From contig CAUJNA010002835.1 of the NCBI GenBank assembly GCA_963377175.1, positions 281,356-345,355 of the forward strand: 64,000 nucleotides of DNA. The letters are read 5' to 3'. This document shows, piece by piece, positions 10,691-21,823 of this stretch (position 1 is the stretch's first letter; the number at the start of each line of letters is the position of its first letter). The stretch comes from Effrenium voratum (taxonomy: Eukaryota; Sar; Dinophyceae; Suessiales; Symbiodiniaceae). The position numbers were made by a program, and so were the translations under genes. The notes under the pieces were generated by a model. That model searched no databases. It saw only the letters and a program-made list of their open reading frames with translations, and was not told the DNA's origin.

Positions 10691-13600
10691 TGTTAGTGGG
10701 AAAAACAAAATCCTCCCGCAAAACACTAAAAGTGGAAGAAAGGGGAATTGAGAAAGTTGTTTTGAAAGGGAAAATGAAGAGGGAAACCAACAACATCCTC
10801 CCCCCCTCTAAAACTGGGATTGCTGTCTATGACAGTATGGGGGTTGAGATAATTATCCATGCAGGGCTTCCTTATCACGGGTAACTTTTCCCCCATTTGG
10901 TGAGAGTCGAATTCTTGTTGGGTGGTGTCCCTACTGGACACCCCGTGTAGAGGACCTCCCTCCGCCCGTCTCATTTTGCGTCCCAGTTGCGGCATGGTCA
11001 CTTCTCACCCTTCGACAAATCTCACCCCTCCACAAGTTGCTGGTGTCCCTGTTTCAACCCCCCAAAAAAATCACCACTCCGGAAAAAAAAAAAAGGGAAA
11101 AAAGGAAAACAGGGAACCAGAGAGCGGAGCTCCCAAGCGGGGTTTTCATCGGGGGGGGGGGGGGCTCCGATTTTCCAGACCTTTGCGCGCCAGGTGAGCC
11201 TCGGCCAGGCCCATGGGCGGGGGCCGGCTCTGGTTTGGTTGTTTTTTGGGGGGTTGTGGTTTGGTTCGTTTGTGGGGAAACCGGTGCTTGGGGCTTTCCC
11301 TAACTCCCCCTTGTTTAAGGACCACATGTGCCTGGGAAAGCAGATGCTCCCGTTTAGGGGGTGGGGGAGGGCGGTCATTCGGGTAAGCTTGGCCCTTCAG
11401 CCTCCATTTAATAGTGCGTTTGACGACAAAGAAGCTATAGTTGAAAAAGGTCGTAGCAGCACGATTCGTAGACACCAGCAGGAGATGTTACAGGATGTTT
11501 CGATGTGCCAAGAGCTTTTTCGAGATCTGCCCAACCGTGGTTTCCCATGGTTTCAAAGTGGTGCGGGGTTTCATCCATCCACAGTATGGCACAAGTCCTT
11601 GAGGTTGCTGATGGATCATAGAACACACCCATTTGCTTAAACATCCTCTTGGTCTCAAAGCTTCTCAAAGCGAGCAGCCCCATGGAGCCAAAGGGACAAA
11701 GATGCGGATCCCCTCCCCTTCCCAACTTCAAGTTTGCACATTGACTCACTCAAATTTCAACCAACCTACAGTTAAACTCATTGGCTTGCCTGTGCCGCAA
11801 AACAACTGCAAGGCAGTGCCGGAGGTTTCAGACTTCAAGGCGCGCAAAAAAGAGGGAGGGAAGGCAAGTGGAGCAAATGAGTGTTCCTAAAGAAGGGGTT
11901 TTGCATAATGCCGGTAACAGGAGCTGTGGCGCAATGGCAGCGTGTCGCCCCTGAGGGGGGTGGAGGTTGGAGGCTCAAGCCCTCCCAGCTCTGCATCGAC
12001 TGATGCGCGACGGCACATCTCATGTGTTGCAGGTAGACTCCCCTTTCCAATGTTTGGCCTTACACCATCACTTTTTGGGGGTTCTTGCAGACGGCACGGT
12101 GGGCACCCTTTTTGTTGGGGAATCATGCAAGTGGTTTTGGATCCATTTGACACATTTTTCCACCACATTTACAATGTATAATGTAAGGATCCCTGTTATG
12201 GGTTTGATTTTGGCTTATCTTGCGATCGCGATTGGCCCCTTTTCGCTCTTCAATCAAATGGGTCCCTGCTTTGCTGGCCGGGACATGGCTCAAAGCGGGA
12301 GTTTCAATGTAGAAATCAACTACGCACCAAGCTGGCCCCGACTTAACACGGAGCTCCCCTAAGGGGTTATTAGGGGCTTTCTGCACTAGTGACACCGGTG
12401 TTTAAACTGATTTGACCTCCGACAAAATGTCATTCCACTGGGATTCATTGGGTCTTTCTCGAGATTGGGGACCTCTTCAGCTTGGTTTCCTTTTGATTTC
12501 CCAAACATCCAAGAAGCGGACGCCTTTGAGAAACACCCTACAAGTTAAAGTTTTTGATTGACTCTGACCAAAGCTCGGCCGCGAGCTCGAAAATGGACGT
12601 TTATCTTAGTATTAGCGCCCCCGCAAAAAAGCAGCCTCCCCAAGCAAGCAAGGCAGTGTTCCTCTAATTTTCCCCTTTTTCACCAAGTCCCATCTTTCTA
12701 CCTCTTCTCCCTGTGTTTAAGTTGACTCCATTTTCCTCCAGTTTCCTTGATAGTTCCTCGGTTCTCTCCAAATTCCCTAGGTTTCCTCGCCTTTATTTTC
12801 GCCCAAGTTGTTTCCATCTTCCCTATGTTCAACAATGTTCCCGAGTTTTCCTCCATGTTTACTTGGGCGTGTCCTTTTTCAGGGGACCGCTCCATGGTTT
12901 TGTTTTTGGTTCCCTTAGCCCAAAATGGGCCTCAAACAAAAAGGCGAGTCGCCCATTTGCTCTGCCCAAAGCGAATCGACCGTTTGACACCTGGTTTTCC
13001 CCTTTCTTGCTGGTGCTCAGCAGGGAATGAGGGAATGACCCTTATAAACCATCCCTTGTGGTTTGCTTTGAGGGGACCCGTGGGTTCATTCCCATATTCC
13101 CTACCTATCGCACCAGCAAGTTTCCGGGTTACCATTTTTACTCATGGCGCCATTTTGGGTTATCCTGAAATCTGTCCAGGCCCCTCATGGGATTGAGTCC
13201 ACTTTCAAAAGGGCAAGTGAGTTGGGTGTGGTCAAACATAGGGTACCCCCAAAATGGGTTGCCAGCTGGTAAATGGTGACTAAAATCCACGGTCCATCTC
13301 CTTGTGGTTTAATTTTGCCCACGCCCTTGGAACCAACTTGGTGGTTTCCAGTCAGCTTGGCTTTTTAGCCTTCTTGCGGTTATTGGGATTCCATTTAATC
13401 CACAAAAAGTTAAGTTTGTTGTGGGGGATCTGAGGATAGCCCAGCCAAATTGGGTGATGTTCAAAGAAAATATGTTTCTAGGGCTACCTTCCCCATTCTT
13501 TCCAGGGATCCTTCTTTTCAGGAAACCAATTAAAGAAAAAGGGGACACAGCTGTATTTTTTGGTTGAAAAGAACGATGGTTGAAAAGAATGGACAAGGAA

Positions 13601-13704
13601 TCAACCCCTAGAATGTTGGCTCCATTGTGGAGCGGATGAACACCCATGTATCACCTATTTTGATGTTCACCAGGGGTTTCCTGGGTTTCGACCCACAGCC
13701 ATAT
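10691..13704. other. Non-coding host DNA with a tRNA-like element
   Basis: No firm gene. It holds A-rich and G-rich runs near 11,080 and 11,150 and an unrecognised minus-strand open stretch at 11,435-11,749. A tRNA-like sequence is at 11,920-11,993. Imperfect inverted repeats of the GGGCGTGTCC family lie near 12,866-12,960, and a copy of the AACGATGGTTGAAAAG...AATCAACCCCTAGAA repeat near 13,510-13,620. Confidence 0.4.
11920..11993 (+). tRNA. tRNA-like sequence (possible tRNA-derived SINE head)
   Basis: The sequence folds as a cloverleaf: acceptor GGAGCTG/CAGCTCT with one G-U pair, D stem GCGC/GCGT with a GG-containing loop, anticodon stem CGCCC/GGGTG and T stem GGAGG/CCTCC. The loop gives anticodon GAG (Leu). 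Internal boxes TGGCGCAATGG and GGCTCAAGCC resemble Pol III A and B boxes. Oddities: the T loop starts C instead of T, and the variable loop is only 6 nt whereas Leu tRNAs have a long variable arm. A pseudogene or SINE head is therefore more likely than a working tRNA. Confidence 0.45.
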
Positions 13705-13860
13705 GTTGCTCGAAGTTCGCTCTCCGTTTGGCCAGGAGGCCGCCGCGGCCGCTCTCTCAGCCTCCTCCTCGGCCGGGGGTCCGAAAAAAAAAAGCGGAGC
13801 CGAGACGCGGGTGGAGGGAGGAGTCGGCGAAATGGGTGCCGCGCGTCGTTTTGGAGTCGA
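13705..13860 (+). CDS. Candidate exon, low-complexity segment
   Basis: A GC-rich open frame contains LLEVRSPFGQEAAAAALSAS and later GAETRVEGGVGEMGAAR. Ala/Ser-rich and basic stretches suggest a disordered linker. It lies between the two RNase III domains of the inferred gene. No family is recognised; a 10-A run makes the frame sensitive to sequencing error. Confidence 0.3.
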
Positions 13861-14321
13861 AACCCCTTGTTTGGCGGTGCTAGAGGCTCAAAGGACCACC
13901 AATCCATCAGTTTTCAGTTTCGAGTCGATACCCCTTGGCGGTTTTAAAGGGAGACCAAAAGGAACGGGCCCATCTTTTTGTGGGGTTGTGCCTAAGCAGA
14001 GACAACCCCAACACCTGAATGGTGGAAGGGGGACACACAGAGGTGTTAAGCTGAATGGTGCTGGATGTGATGGAAGCCGGCGGTCCTGTGGGGAAGCCGC
14101 ATGTCTGCTCCCATAAACCAGTGAACCCAGAGGCGCAAGAGAGGACGCTGGTCCCGAACCTGCTACGAAACCACTGACGCTGGGAACCTCGAAGCCACCA
14201 GTCCATTGATCAACCCTTGATTTGGGGAAATCCGGTGACCCCTGCAGAAGGGTATGTTGAAAAGGGTCTCTTTTTTTGTTAGGGGAGATTGAAAAGGTCC
14301 GCCTTTTTCGAGCAACGTGCG

Positions 14322-14431
14322 CAAAGGGCCTGGCAAGGATATTTATTCCAGAGGAGTTCGATGAGTTCATTTCGGAGTCCGAAATGATAACTCTTCGAAC
14401 TCGTCTGGGAATATCCTTGCCAGGCCCTTTG
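14322..14431. repeat. 110-bp near-perfect palindrome
   Basis: Arms of about 50 bp begin CAAAGGGCCTGGCAAGGATA and meet at CATTTCGGA-G-TCCGAAATG. Only a few mismatches are visible along the arms. The transcript would form one long hairpin. It could be a snap-back MITE or foldback element; no coding capacity. Confidence 0.85.
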
Positions 14432-14789
14432 GGCGGATGGGGGGAAAGGATTTTTCTGCCCTAAGGCTCCCGGTGGTTTTTTGGGGCCCTCAACATGAGC
14501 TATTTTTGAGGGCCTTGAGGGGTCCGGCATTGCAGGGGCCATGAGCCTTAGGGTGCGGGCTTTTTGCGTTCCCCCTCAAGTGGTCTGATTCCCGACATTT
14601 CACGAATCGGACACCCCCATTTTTCATTAGCTGGAGTTGTAATTGATATGGGGGCAACATTATTTATACATGAGCTACAATCAACACCCGGGTAGATGAA
14701 GGTTAGTGAGGGACGATCCCAACCAAAAATAGCTGCTTCTTATTCCTTTGCATGGTTCTGGGTTGACCATTTTTGTACCAGGTTTTGAT

Positions 14790-14886
14790 TATGACTCAAA
14801 ACCGGTACCAAAATGGAGCCCTGGTAAGTGGAAACATGGACCAAAATCTGCGGTTTGCCCCTCCTGTTTAATCTTGAGCCACACCC
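14790..14886. repeat. Short TIR repeat, family GTGGCTCAAAA (inverse copy)
   Basis: ACTCAAAACCGGTACCAAAA on the left and ATCTTGAGCCACACCC on the right. The interior (CCTGGTAAGTGGAAACATGG) matches the copy at 17,868-17,963. Confidence 0.6.
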
Positions 14887-14999
14887 TGCGGGCAACATGA
14901 TTTAGAGCCACCCCTAGAAAAAGTGGTCATGACCCCTTAATTTTTGGGTAATGACCCCATTTTTAAAGGGTCATGGAGAGTCTAGGTACCTGGGTGTCC

Positions 15000-15115
15000 A
15001 AGTTTCCGATGTTTCGCGCTGGATCCCAGGCGGCGAGCCCAGAGTTGGAGGCCGCCGCGGAAGTTCTGAAGGCCTACGGCGAGAAGCCCGGACGGAGCGG
15101 CGGGTTGGGGTTTTC
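15000..15115 (+). CDS. Candidate exon upstream of RNase III domain b
   Basis: The open frame contains FPMFRAGSQAASPELEAAAE and continues VLKAYGEKPGRSGG. G/C-ending codons and an amphipathic-looking segment suggest real coding sequence. Its position just before the second RNase III signature suggests the lead-in helix of that domain. No motif fixes this. Confidence 0.35.
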
Positions 15116-16859
15116 TGGTTCGAGGGGCGTTTTGCTTTCTGCTTGCTTTTGTGTTGTTTTTTGTTTTTCCTCGTTTTTTTTGGTTGTTCTTCTTTGTTCC
15201 ATCTTTTTGTTCTTCTCGGCTTTGATTTTTGTTGGACTGACCCCGAAGAAATTTCGACTCTTCCACGGGTTTCCTTTCGGGCATTCCCCTGCTCATTCCT
15301 CAGACCCGGAGGGCGGCATCTTTCCTGGAGCCCAGGGGTTGTGGTGGGAGACGGGTCTGTGGGAGGCGATTTTTGTTTTGGGGCCCGGTGGCAGAGGGAA
15401 GACAGGGGACACCGGCATTTTTTTTTGTTGGGTTTCGGCACATAGCCAGAAGGCCATGGGTCAGTTTTTTTTTTTTTTTTCACGGAGCCTATGTTTAGCG
15501 CACCTTGCAGCTGGTCCAAAGCCGGGAGACCCTGCGGGGTGAGCTTGGCCGTTCAGGGGATGCAGCTCAGGGGAGAAATCTGGCTAGATGCACCACCCAT
15601 TTTAGTCTATTTTGGTGGGGATTGGGATGTTCACTGGGGATTCTTGGTGGGCTTTTGACCCATGGCCATGTGTGGGAAGAGGCATCTCTCGAGTTTTTTC
15701 CCCGGCTGAGGTTACGCCTTCCGTGCCCGGGCTGCACTTGAGAGAAGAGCCATCCGGAGAGAGGGTGGCTGGTGCAACTCCTGGATTGCACATGGGTGTG
15801 TCTTTTTTTAAGGGACCCCCAGAATGGTTGGTTTGCCTTCCCACAAAAAGGGTGCCCTCAAAAAACGACACACCCACATGAATGCGTTTAAACACCTCAG
15901 CCCTACTGATGAAACCACCTCCGTTTGGTTTCCTTGAAGGCGCAGCAAAGTTTGTGCGGCCTCACACACCCTTCCCAGAAGCCCGCTACTCCTCGCCTCT
16001 TTTTTACCCCCCCCCCCCCAAACAGAAACAACGTTTCCTTTCTCACCCCCTCGACAAAAACGAAAAGAGAACAACATCTTGAACAACATCAACACCGTCC
16101 ATCCCCCAGAATCAGAAGCTCCTCCGTCCGTTGTTTGGCATCCTTGTCTTTTTTTTGATGATGGCGCCAAAATCCACCATGACGTGTTGTTCTTCCCTCC
16201 CAAGCTTCACGAGAACGTAGACAAGAATTGGATGTGGGAGTGAGACGACAGCATCTTTCTTCAACAGGAACCATAAGATTCCTATGACATGTTGACATGG
16301 TAAGTCCCTATCCATTCCTTGCGTCATAGAAGCACTTGAGACCAGGGGCTGGAAGCTTATTGAAGACATTTCTTCCAGCTCCTTTTGCTACAGCAAATCA
16401 TGAATCTTTTGGACATGACTTTAGGGAGATGGAAAGACATCCTCAAAATGACCCAGAGTATGATGGCAAGGGAAGCTGGGCCCAAGTGCACAAATGAGAC
16501 CAACTTGTACCAGCTCCGAAAAGCCTATTCTTTTAGTGCCACAACCTCGTGAATCCATTTTTGTTGACTTCCCGGAACATGTCACAACGTTCAACGACAA
16601 TCTTTTTCAACAACCTCAACACTTCACTGAGACATTGTTTGATTTCAACAGACGAGACCATGCCACAACCTTGAAAACCAGACTTCGCAACCTTTAAAAT
16701 CTGTAAAACAAGACTTCCTTTTGTGAACCCCACATGTCCGAATTCTGTTCAGCGACCTCCAAGCCATCTAAAACCATGGGGTTTTCAGCCCTGAACCAAC
16801 CAAAAAAACGCGGAGGCCCCGGCCTCGCGCCTGACGCGCCTGATGCGCGCCGTCCAAAC
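15116..16859. other. Non-coding host DNA with TIR repeats
   Basis: Contents: T-rich runs at 15,120-15,230 and 15,465-15,480; a GGATTGGGATGTTCACTGG repeat copy at 15,585-15,670; and an inverted-repeat element at about 15,791-15,882. From 16,070 to 16,700 the minus strand has open but unrecognised stretches (for example 16,112-16,369), possibly a decayed transposon. Confidence 0.4.
15791..15882. repeat. Short TIR repeat, family CATGGGTGTGTC
   Basis: CATGGGTGTGTC with TAAGGGACCCCC on the left is mirrored by GGGTGCCCTC with GACACACCCACATG on the right. Similar copies are near 12,866-12,960, 46,150-46,235, 58,702-58,790 and 61,468-61,540. Confidence 0.65.
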
Positions 16860-16869
16860 CCCGAGGCCA

Positions 16870-17085
16870 GCCGCAGCTCCTAGGCGCCCTGCGGGCGCGG
16901 GCCGACGGCTCGCGCTCCAGGCGCTTCGAGCGCTGGGAGTTTCTGGGGGACGCGGTGCTGCAGGCGCGAGCAGAGCGTGCAGACGCCGCGGCGAGCGGGG
17001 GAGCGCGGCGCGGCGCGGCGGAGACGCGGGGGACGATGTCGGGGGGGCGTGGGCGTGGGGAGTCGCGGCCGCGGGATGTTAGCTG
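16870..17085 (+). CDS. Candidate exon with RNase III signature (domain b)
   Basis: The frame reads LLGALRARADGSRSRR, then FERWEFLGDAVLQARAE. ERWEFLGDAVL matches the RNase III signature ERLEFLGDAVL with one change, and the catalytic Glu and Asp positions are kept. An upstream in-frame stop near 16,849 means the exon starts later, perhaps after CCGCAG. This is the last recognised exon before the virus. Confidence 0.6.
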
Positions 17086-17867
17086 CCAGTTGCGTTTCAG
17101 GATTTTTTTGTTTTTTCCCCGGTTGGTTTTAAAACGAGTCTATGACTGCTGGATTTTTGTTTTTTGCGCGAACCTACAGCAAATGAATGCTAGGACTTTA
17201 ACTGGCAAACCTATGGGTTTTCCGTTAAACCATAAGAGTTAAACATTCAGCAGGGGAGCAGAAAGCAACCGAGCCCAGTTGATGTTTTTTTTGCTGCCCA
17301 GTGGGGTGCCCCACCTTTTTGCGACTTTTTTTTGCGGTAAGAGATACTTCTTTCCTTGAAACTCGGCCAAGAAGAATAGGGTGCCGATTCTTTTTTTGCT
17401 CATGAAAATCCACGTTAATCTATGGATGGCGGCTCTGTCTTGTGGGTTGGTACCCGTCTTTGGGGGTTGGTCCTAATCCAACAAGTTTACGAACATCGGG
17501 TCGTTTTTGGGGCCCCTTCCAAAAGTGGTCTGATTTCCAACTACTAGACCCAGACATGGACACCCCCCGAGGAATGAACTGTTGGTTGATTGACATAGGG
17601 ATAACATGTTTCTGCGTTTTTGTCCGGCCAAACATTTTTTCTTGGGGAAGACTCTACGTAGACCATGTTTGGAGGTGCTTCAGGTTGAGTTCCCTCACTC
17701 CCGCTTTAAGGGGGCACCTGTCAAAGGACCTGGAAGATCAAATTCCTGTCAGGTGCCAGGTTGGAAGGGCCGAAGGGAGGGTAACCCTGAATCCTTGGCG
17801 CTTCCACAGCCGTCCGGTTCCTCAAGGTTTGAGGTGTGAGTTGGCTTGGTTGGGCTTCCAAATGGCG

Positions 17868-17963
17868 GTGGCTTAAAAAACCGGTACCAAAATGGAACCC
17901 TGGTAAGTGGAAACATAAACCAAACACTGCGTAACCCCTCCTGTTTGATTTTGAGCCACACCC
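17868..17963. repeat. Short TIR repeat, family GTGGCTCAAAA (inverse copy)
   Basis: GTGGCTTAAAAAACCGGTACC on the left side and GATTTTGAGCCACACCC on the right, with the shared interior TGGTAAGTGGAAACAT. Outer CCAAATGG and CCAAATGT may be a degenerate target duplication. Confidence 0.6.
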
Positions 17964-18069
17964 AAATGTAATCACTAAAAGTTATTCACTTTTAGCAGAG
18001 GGATCTGAAAACAGCCCAAAATTGCATGTGTCTTTAATGGGAATCCGAACTGCCAAGGAAGCACAGGGT

Positions 18070-18350
18070 TTGTCTCCACAGTTTGTCGGTGTCCTTTTGG
18101 TTTTACTTTAAACCAACCCCAAGAAGGGGTACCCTCAAACCTTAAGTTAGTGGTGTCCTTTTGGGGTTCCTGTAAACCGACCCCAAAAAGGGTCCCTCAA
18201 ACCTAAAGTTGGTGGTTTCCCTTTGGTTTCCTTTTTGCAGTTTTGGTTTCCAGCAATGCAACCCCAAAAAGGGCACCCTCAAACCTAGAGTTGGTAGTTT
18301 CTTTGTGGCTGCCCTTGAAACCAACCCCAAGAAGGGTACCCGGAAACAAA
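18070..18350. repeat. Tandem repeat, unit about 60-75 bp
   Basis: About four diverged units share CCCTCAAACCTNAAGTTGGTG, TTTCCTTTTGGTTTCC and AACCCCAAAAAGGG. The same unit is found as two copies at about 51,640-51,775. Confidence 0.7.
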
Positions 18351-19236
18351 GCACCCACATGAATCTTGTGACCCAAAACATGGTGCCGGCGCCTGTACCG
18401 TGCTCTTTTTCTGCTTGCGTTTTCTCTGCGAGCAAAATGATAAATGGCCATTCCTGGTGGACAACGCACAAAGCGGCTTCAAGCAGATGCCTTCTGAGCA
18501 TAGCAATCCTCCACGACATGGTTGTCATTTTGGACTCGGCTAAAGTAGCAGTTTCCCACACCCCCTACAAAACGAAACTTGCTCGGTTGCGCACTTCTCT
18601 GTTCTCACGCCTTCTTGCAAAAAGTTTGCCAAGCATGTGGCACGCCCTCTTGTGCTATGTCGTTATTGCCACGCTCTCAAGTACAACACCTTTTTTTGAC
18701 ACCCTGGTCGGCTGTACGACCGCGCCAGTCTTGATGTGCGCTGAACTTATCGCTGCTCTAGCAGTTCCCGAAGCCTGTCCAGCTGCTTTCTGTGCGTGCT
18801 TGTTTGAGCTCAGGTTCTGTTCATTTTCCGGGCACGTGCGCAGTTTTCTGGAGAACAGGCAGACAGGCATGAAAAGATTGGAAATAGTTTTGACTTAATT
18901 TAAGGGAATCTATCAATGAATCGGTCTTGGTTTACAGAACTGGTTTGGAGAATCTGGGCAAACAACACATCCATTGATCCATGGGTGGGGAGAAGAACAG
19001 GTGGTTGTACTTGTGGTTCCCCGCGTGTCGGTATGAACAACAGTTAGCCAATCACGGTCGGTAGGTGCAAACATGCTTGGATACTTCCCTTCTTCCCACA
19101 AACATAGCACCTAAACAACGATGACTTCAGGCGTGTCATTTTTACGTTGATTGGTTGTAAAAGGCCGCCCACGGAAACCATTAATGTTTGGCCCATATTT
19201 GGTGGTGGTTTATCCTGGTAAGTGGAGTTTTCCCAC

Positions 19237-19481
19237 CCCCCCCACCCCACCGCACCCGACCCCCACCCCCACCCCCACCCCCACCCCCACCCCCACCCCC
19301 ACCCCACCCCCGCCCCGCCCCGCCCGCCCCGCCCCGCCCCACCCCGCCCCGCCCCGCCCCGCCCCGCCCGCCCAAACCCCACCCAAACCCCACCCAAACC
19401 CCACCCAAACCCCACCCAAACCCCCACCCAAACCCCACCCAAACCCCACCCAAACCCCACCCAAACCCCACCCCGACCCCC
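19237..19481. repeat. C-rich simple repeats at the left edge of the virus
   Basis: Successive blocks of CCCCCA, CCCCG and CCCAAACC units. The block ends in CCCCC directly against the A6 start of the viral TIR. Pro-rich frames through it are artefacts. Confidence 0.9.
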
Positions 19482-19749
19482 AAAAAATGTAGAAAAGGCT
19501 TGTCCTAGGGGGTGGGGGGTAGATGGTTGCCTGTTCTGTTTTTTTAATTCACAATTCAACACGTGTACCACCTTATCCGTTTTTAAAAGGCTGATTTTGG
19601 GGGCATGAAATAACGATATGGATGTGGTAACGAATTGATGATTTGGTCCCCTGTGTCGTTCCAGATTTCAACTTTTAGTTTTATTGATTGAAAGAGGATA
19701 GGACTTTCTGTGGTTTCATGGGTTGGCTTTTGGGCGGTTCTTCTGGTTT
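19482..19749 (+). repeat. Left terminal inverted repeat, 268 bp
   Basis: It starts AAAAAATGTAGAAAAGGCTT and ends CTTCTGGTTT. The reverse complement of 41,959-42,226 matches along the whole length with only a few mismatches; similarity stops abruptly after GGTTT. High TIR identity points to a recent insertion. Confidence 0.95.
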
Positions 19750-19945
19750 TGGGCTTCCCGTCGGCCACGCCCGTTCCTTCGTGATCATCGACTTCATTTA
19801 TATTTGTCGGGAGCCTCAGCTTTGAACTTGTTGATTGACTCATGTGAGCATTGTTGAAGTTGAAATCGTTTGCTAATCCGCCTTTCCATCAAACAGCAAT
19901 TCGTGCGTTTCCTAGCTGTGACCGTTGAGCCTCTACTTCCATTCA

Positions 19946-20683
19946 ATGGCGCCAAAGCAGAATGACAAGAAAGGTGGCTACCCTTCCAAGAACCGCCAAG
20001 AGGATGACCAAGACGCACCAGACCCAACAGCATCATCATCGACGGAGCAGGCAATGAATGCTGATGTTGATGCTTTGTCAGAGCTTATGTCTACTATGAG
20101 CTTGGATACGGTTCTGGAGTTGGAGGACGCCTTCAAGGTGCAGGCCAAAGGCATCATCGACCGTATGGTCATCATTGAGAAGCAACGCAAAGCGATGGTG
20201 AAGGCACAGAAGCAGACCGAGAACAAAGAGGCAAAGGGCTTCGCAAAGAAGGAGAAGCAGGAGCAGATGAAGCAGAAGAAGGCAGAGAAGATTGAGGTTG
20301 TCATTAACTTTCAAGACACCAATTACAAGGTTCTCATTCCGCGCTCCTACACGGTTGGAAGGCTTCGCAAGGTGTTTTGCAACAACAATGGCATCCCGAC
20401 AAAGTTCATCTACCACTTGTCCCTTGAGTGGAATGAGACGATCATCAGCGACAAGCCGCGAAAGGAGCTCTTCTCGTTGCAGGTGCCCAACGGTGCTGTC
20501 ATCCGAGCCATGATGAATGAGCAAGATGATGAGACAGCTTCAAACATCACCCATGAAAGCTTGATTGGTGCTCTTGAGGAGACGGACAGCACCGATGGCG
20601 ACATGAGCATCAACAATGAGGGCATTGACGAAGACCAAGATGATGACAAGATTGAGCCAGCCTGTAAGAAGCGATTAGTTTGA
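19946..20683 (+). CDS. Left-arm protein with possible ubiquitin-like segment
   Basis: A 245-residue protein from ATG at 19,946. Layout: a polar, disordered N-terminus, then a Lys/Glu/Gln-rich coiled-coil-like stretch ending near KKEKQEQMKQKKAEKIE. A compact segment follows with KVLIPRSYTVGRLRKVF and LQVPNGAVIRAMM, and last an acidic tail. The compact segment has the length and hydrophobic pattern of a ubiquitin-like fold, but that is a guess. Base composition is clearly less AT-rich than the rest of the virus, and the gene ends in TGA, unlike nearly all other viral genes. It may be a host-derived or replaceable accessory gene. Confidence 0.6.
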   Translation: MAPKQNDKKGGYPSKNRQEDDQDAPDPTASSSTEQAMNADVDALSELMSTMSLDTVLELEDAFKVQAKGIIDRMVIIEKQRKAMVKAQKQTENKEAKGFAKKEKQEQMKQKKAEKIEVVINFQDTNYKVLIPRSYTVGRLRKVFCNNNGIPTKFIYHLSLEWNETIISDKPRKELFSLQVPNGAVIRAMMNEQDDETASNITHESLIGALEETDSTDGDMSINNEGIDEDQDDDKIEPACKKRLV

Positions 20684-20982
20684 GTGACAACATCAAAGAG
20701 GGGCATAATCAATAACACAGTTGAAACACAACATCTTCACAAAAAGCTGTTTGCTTCGATTGAGCCCTTTGCTTTTGGAGTCGGTCACGATGTTTGCCGT
20801 GCAATTACCGTGAGCTGATGAGAGCATACCCAGAAACCTGTGATATGGAAAAAAGCCTGTGTGCCTTGTCTTCGAACCGTTTGCTCATTGATGCCATGCG
20901 TTGAGCCCACTTGTACTCAACCATAGCAATTTATGGACGACTGTTTTATAAGTGTTTCAACAACCAGCCTTTTCGTGTATCA

Positions 20983-21573
20983 ATGCCAGCCCGTGCTGTG
21001 ATAAAGAACCACGTCAAGCACTCTGATGCGTTGAAGCAGATGAAGAAGCGGACTGTGGACAAGATTCGCAAGAGCTTGAACACCCCTCTTGTTGAAGATG
21101 TCCCACCAGTTGAGTTGAACACCATCATCTCACCAATCAACGAGAAGATGACACTGTTCAAGAACAAGGTGTATGCTGGTGAAGATGTCTTCAAAAAGGC
21201 TTTACAAAGCTTGGATGAAGATAGCCTGCTGGCATTGAAGCGTATCTTTTCAGATACTGGAAATGGTACAGGCACAGAGCAGAAAATCGAGGAGAGTTGC
21301 CACATCTTCCTGAGCGAAGTCAACAGTGTGAACAACTACATCGGACACCTTTACAAGCTCAAAGAGAACATCATCACCAACTATGCTGAGTGCTTTGCTG
21401 AAACATTCAATTCATTTCGTGGCAACAGCCTCATTTTTGATAATGAGCTCTTCAAGCGTCAAGTTGAAGAAGCCCTCTCTTTTAACCGTGCAATGAGACA
21501 TGTTGCAGAAAACCAACACAATCAGGAAAACTCCTCAAATGTTGATGATGCTCAAAGATGCATCATTCAATAG
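20983..21573 (+). CDS. Left-arm hypothetical protein
   Basis: A 196-residue protein from ATG at 20,983 (MPARAVIKNHVKHSD). It is helix-rich, without signal peptide, membrane segment or known motif. Composition matches its left neighbour and differs from the AT-rich block that follows. It ends in TAG, and the 23-bp tandem repeat lies just downstream. Function unknown. Confidence 0.6.
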   Translation: MPARAVIKNHVKHSDALKQMKKRTVDKIRKSLNTPLVEDVPPVELNTIISPINEKMTLFKNKVYAGEDVFKKALQSLDEDSLLALKRIFSDTGNGTGTEQKIEESCHIFLSEVNSVNNYIGHLYKLKENIITNYAECFAETFNSFRGNSLIFDNELFKRQVEEALSFNRAMRHVAENQHNQENSSNVDDAQRCIIQ

Positions 21574-21600
21574 GTGAGTGTTGCTACAAGGGTGAAGTCA

Positions 21601-21710
21601 TACACAACAACGCCCCATAGTTCTACACAACAACGCCCCATAGTTCTACACAATAACGCCTCGTAGTTCTACACAACAACGAGTCGTAGTTCTACACAAC
21701 TACGCCCCTT
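21601..21710. repeat. 23-bp tandem repeat, about 4.8 copies
   Basis: Unit TACACAACAACGCCCCATAG plus TTC, with variation at the CCCCA/GAGTC positions. It sits directly after a gene stop. A regulatory or recombination role is possible but unsupported. Confidence 0.9.
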
Positions 21711-21823
21711 CGTTTTTGTTTTTTCTTTCTTAAGCTCGTGTCTTCTCTTGTTGTACTTGACCCTTGCAGCTTTTGACAAAAATACAGAAGACCATCTACA
21801 AAAGGTGGCAAAAGCACAGACGT

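Larger units (their letters stand above)
13861..14999. other. Non-coding host DNA
   Basis: No gene is supported. It contains the 110-bp palindrome at 14,322-14,431, a copy of the GGGTAGATGAAGGTTAGTGAGGG repeat near 14,690, and a GTGGCTCAAAA-family element at about 14,790-14,886 in inverse orientation. Confidence 0.45.
17086..19236. other. Intron-like host DNA up to the virus
   Basis: It holds a partial TTTTCCCCGGTTGGTTTTAA repeat near 17,110, a GTGGCTCAAAA-family element at 17,868-17,963 and a tandem repeat at about 18,070-18,350. The 18,390-18,890 stretch is open on the + strand and partly on the - strand but no family is recognised. Confidence 0.4.

Noticed and set aside
11435..11749. Minus-strand open frame containing LWMDETPHHFETMGNHG; similar open stretches at 16,112-16,369
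   Set aside because: May be decayed transposon coding sequence, but I cannot assign a family and the two regions do not clearly align.
18209..18898. 229-codon open frame before the virus
   Set aside because: Its first third runs through a tandem repeat; the rest has no recognisable domain and reads about as well on the other strand.
21601..21710. Tandem 23-bp units considered as a CRISPR array
   Set aside because: Units are directly adjacent with no unique spacers, in a eukaryotic virus.
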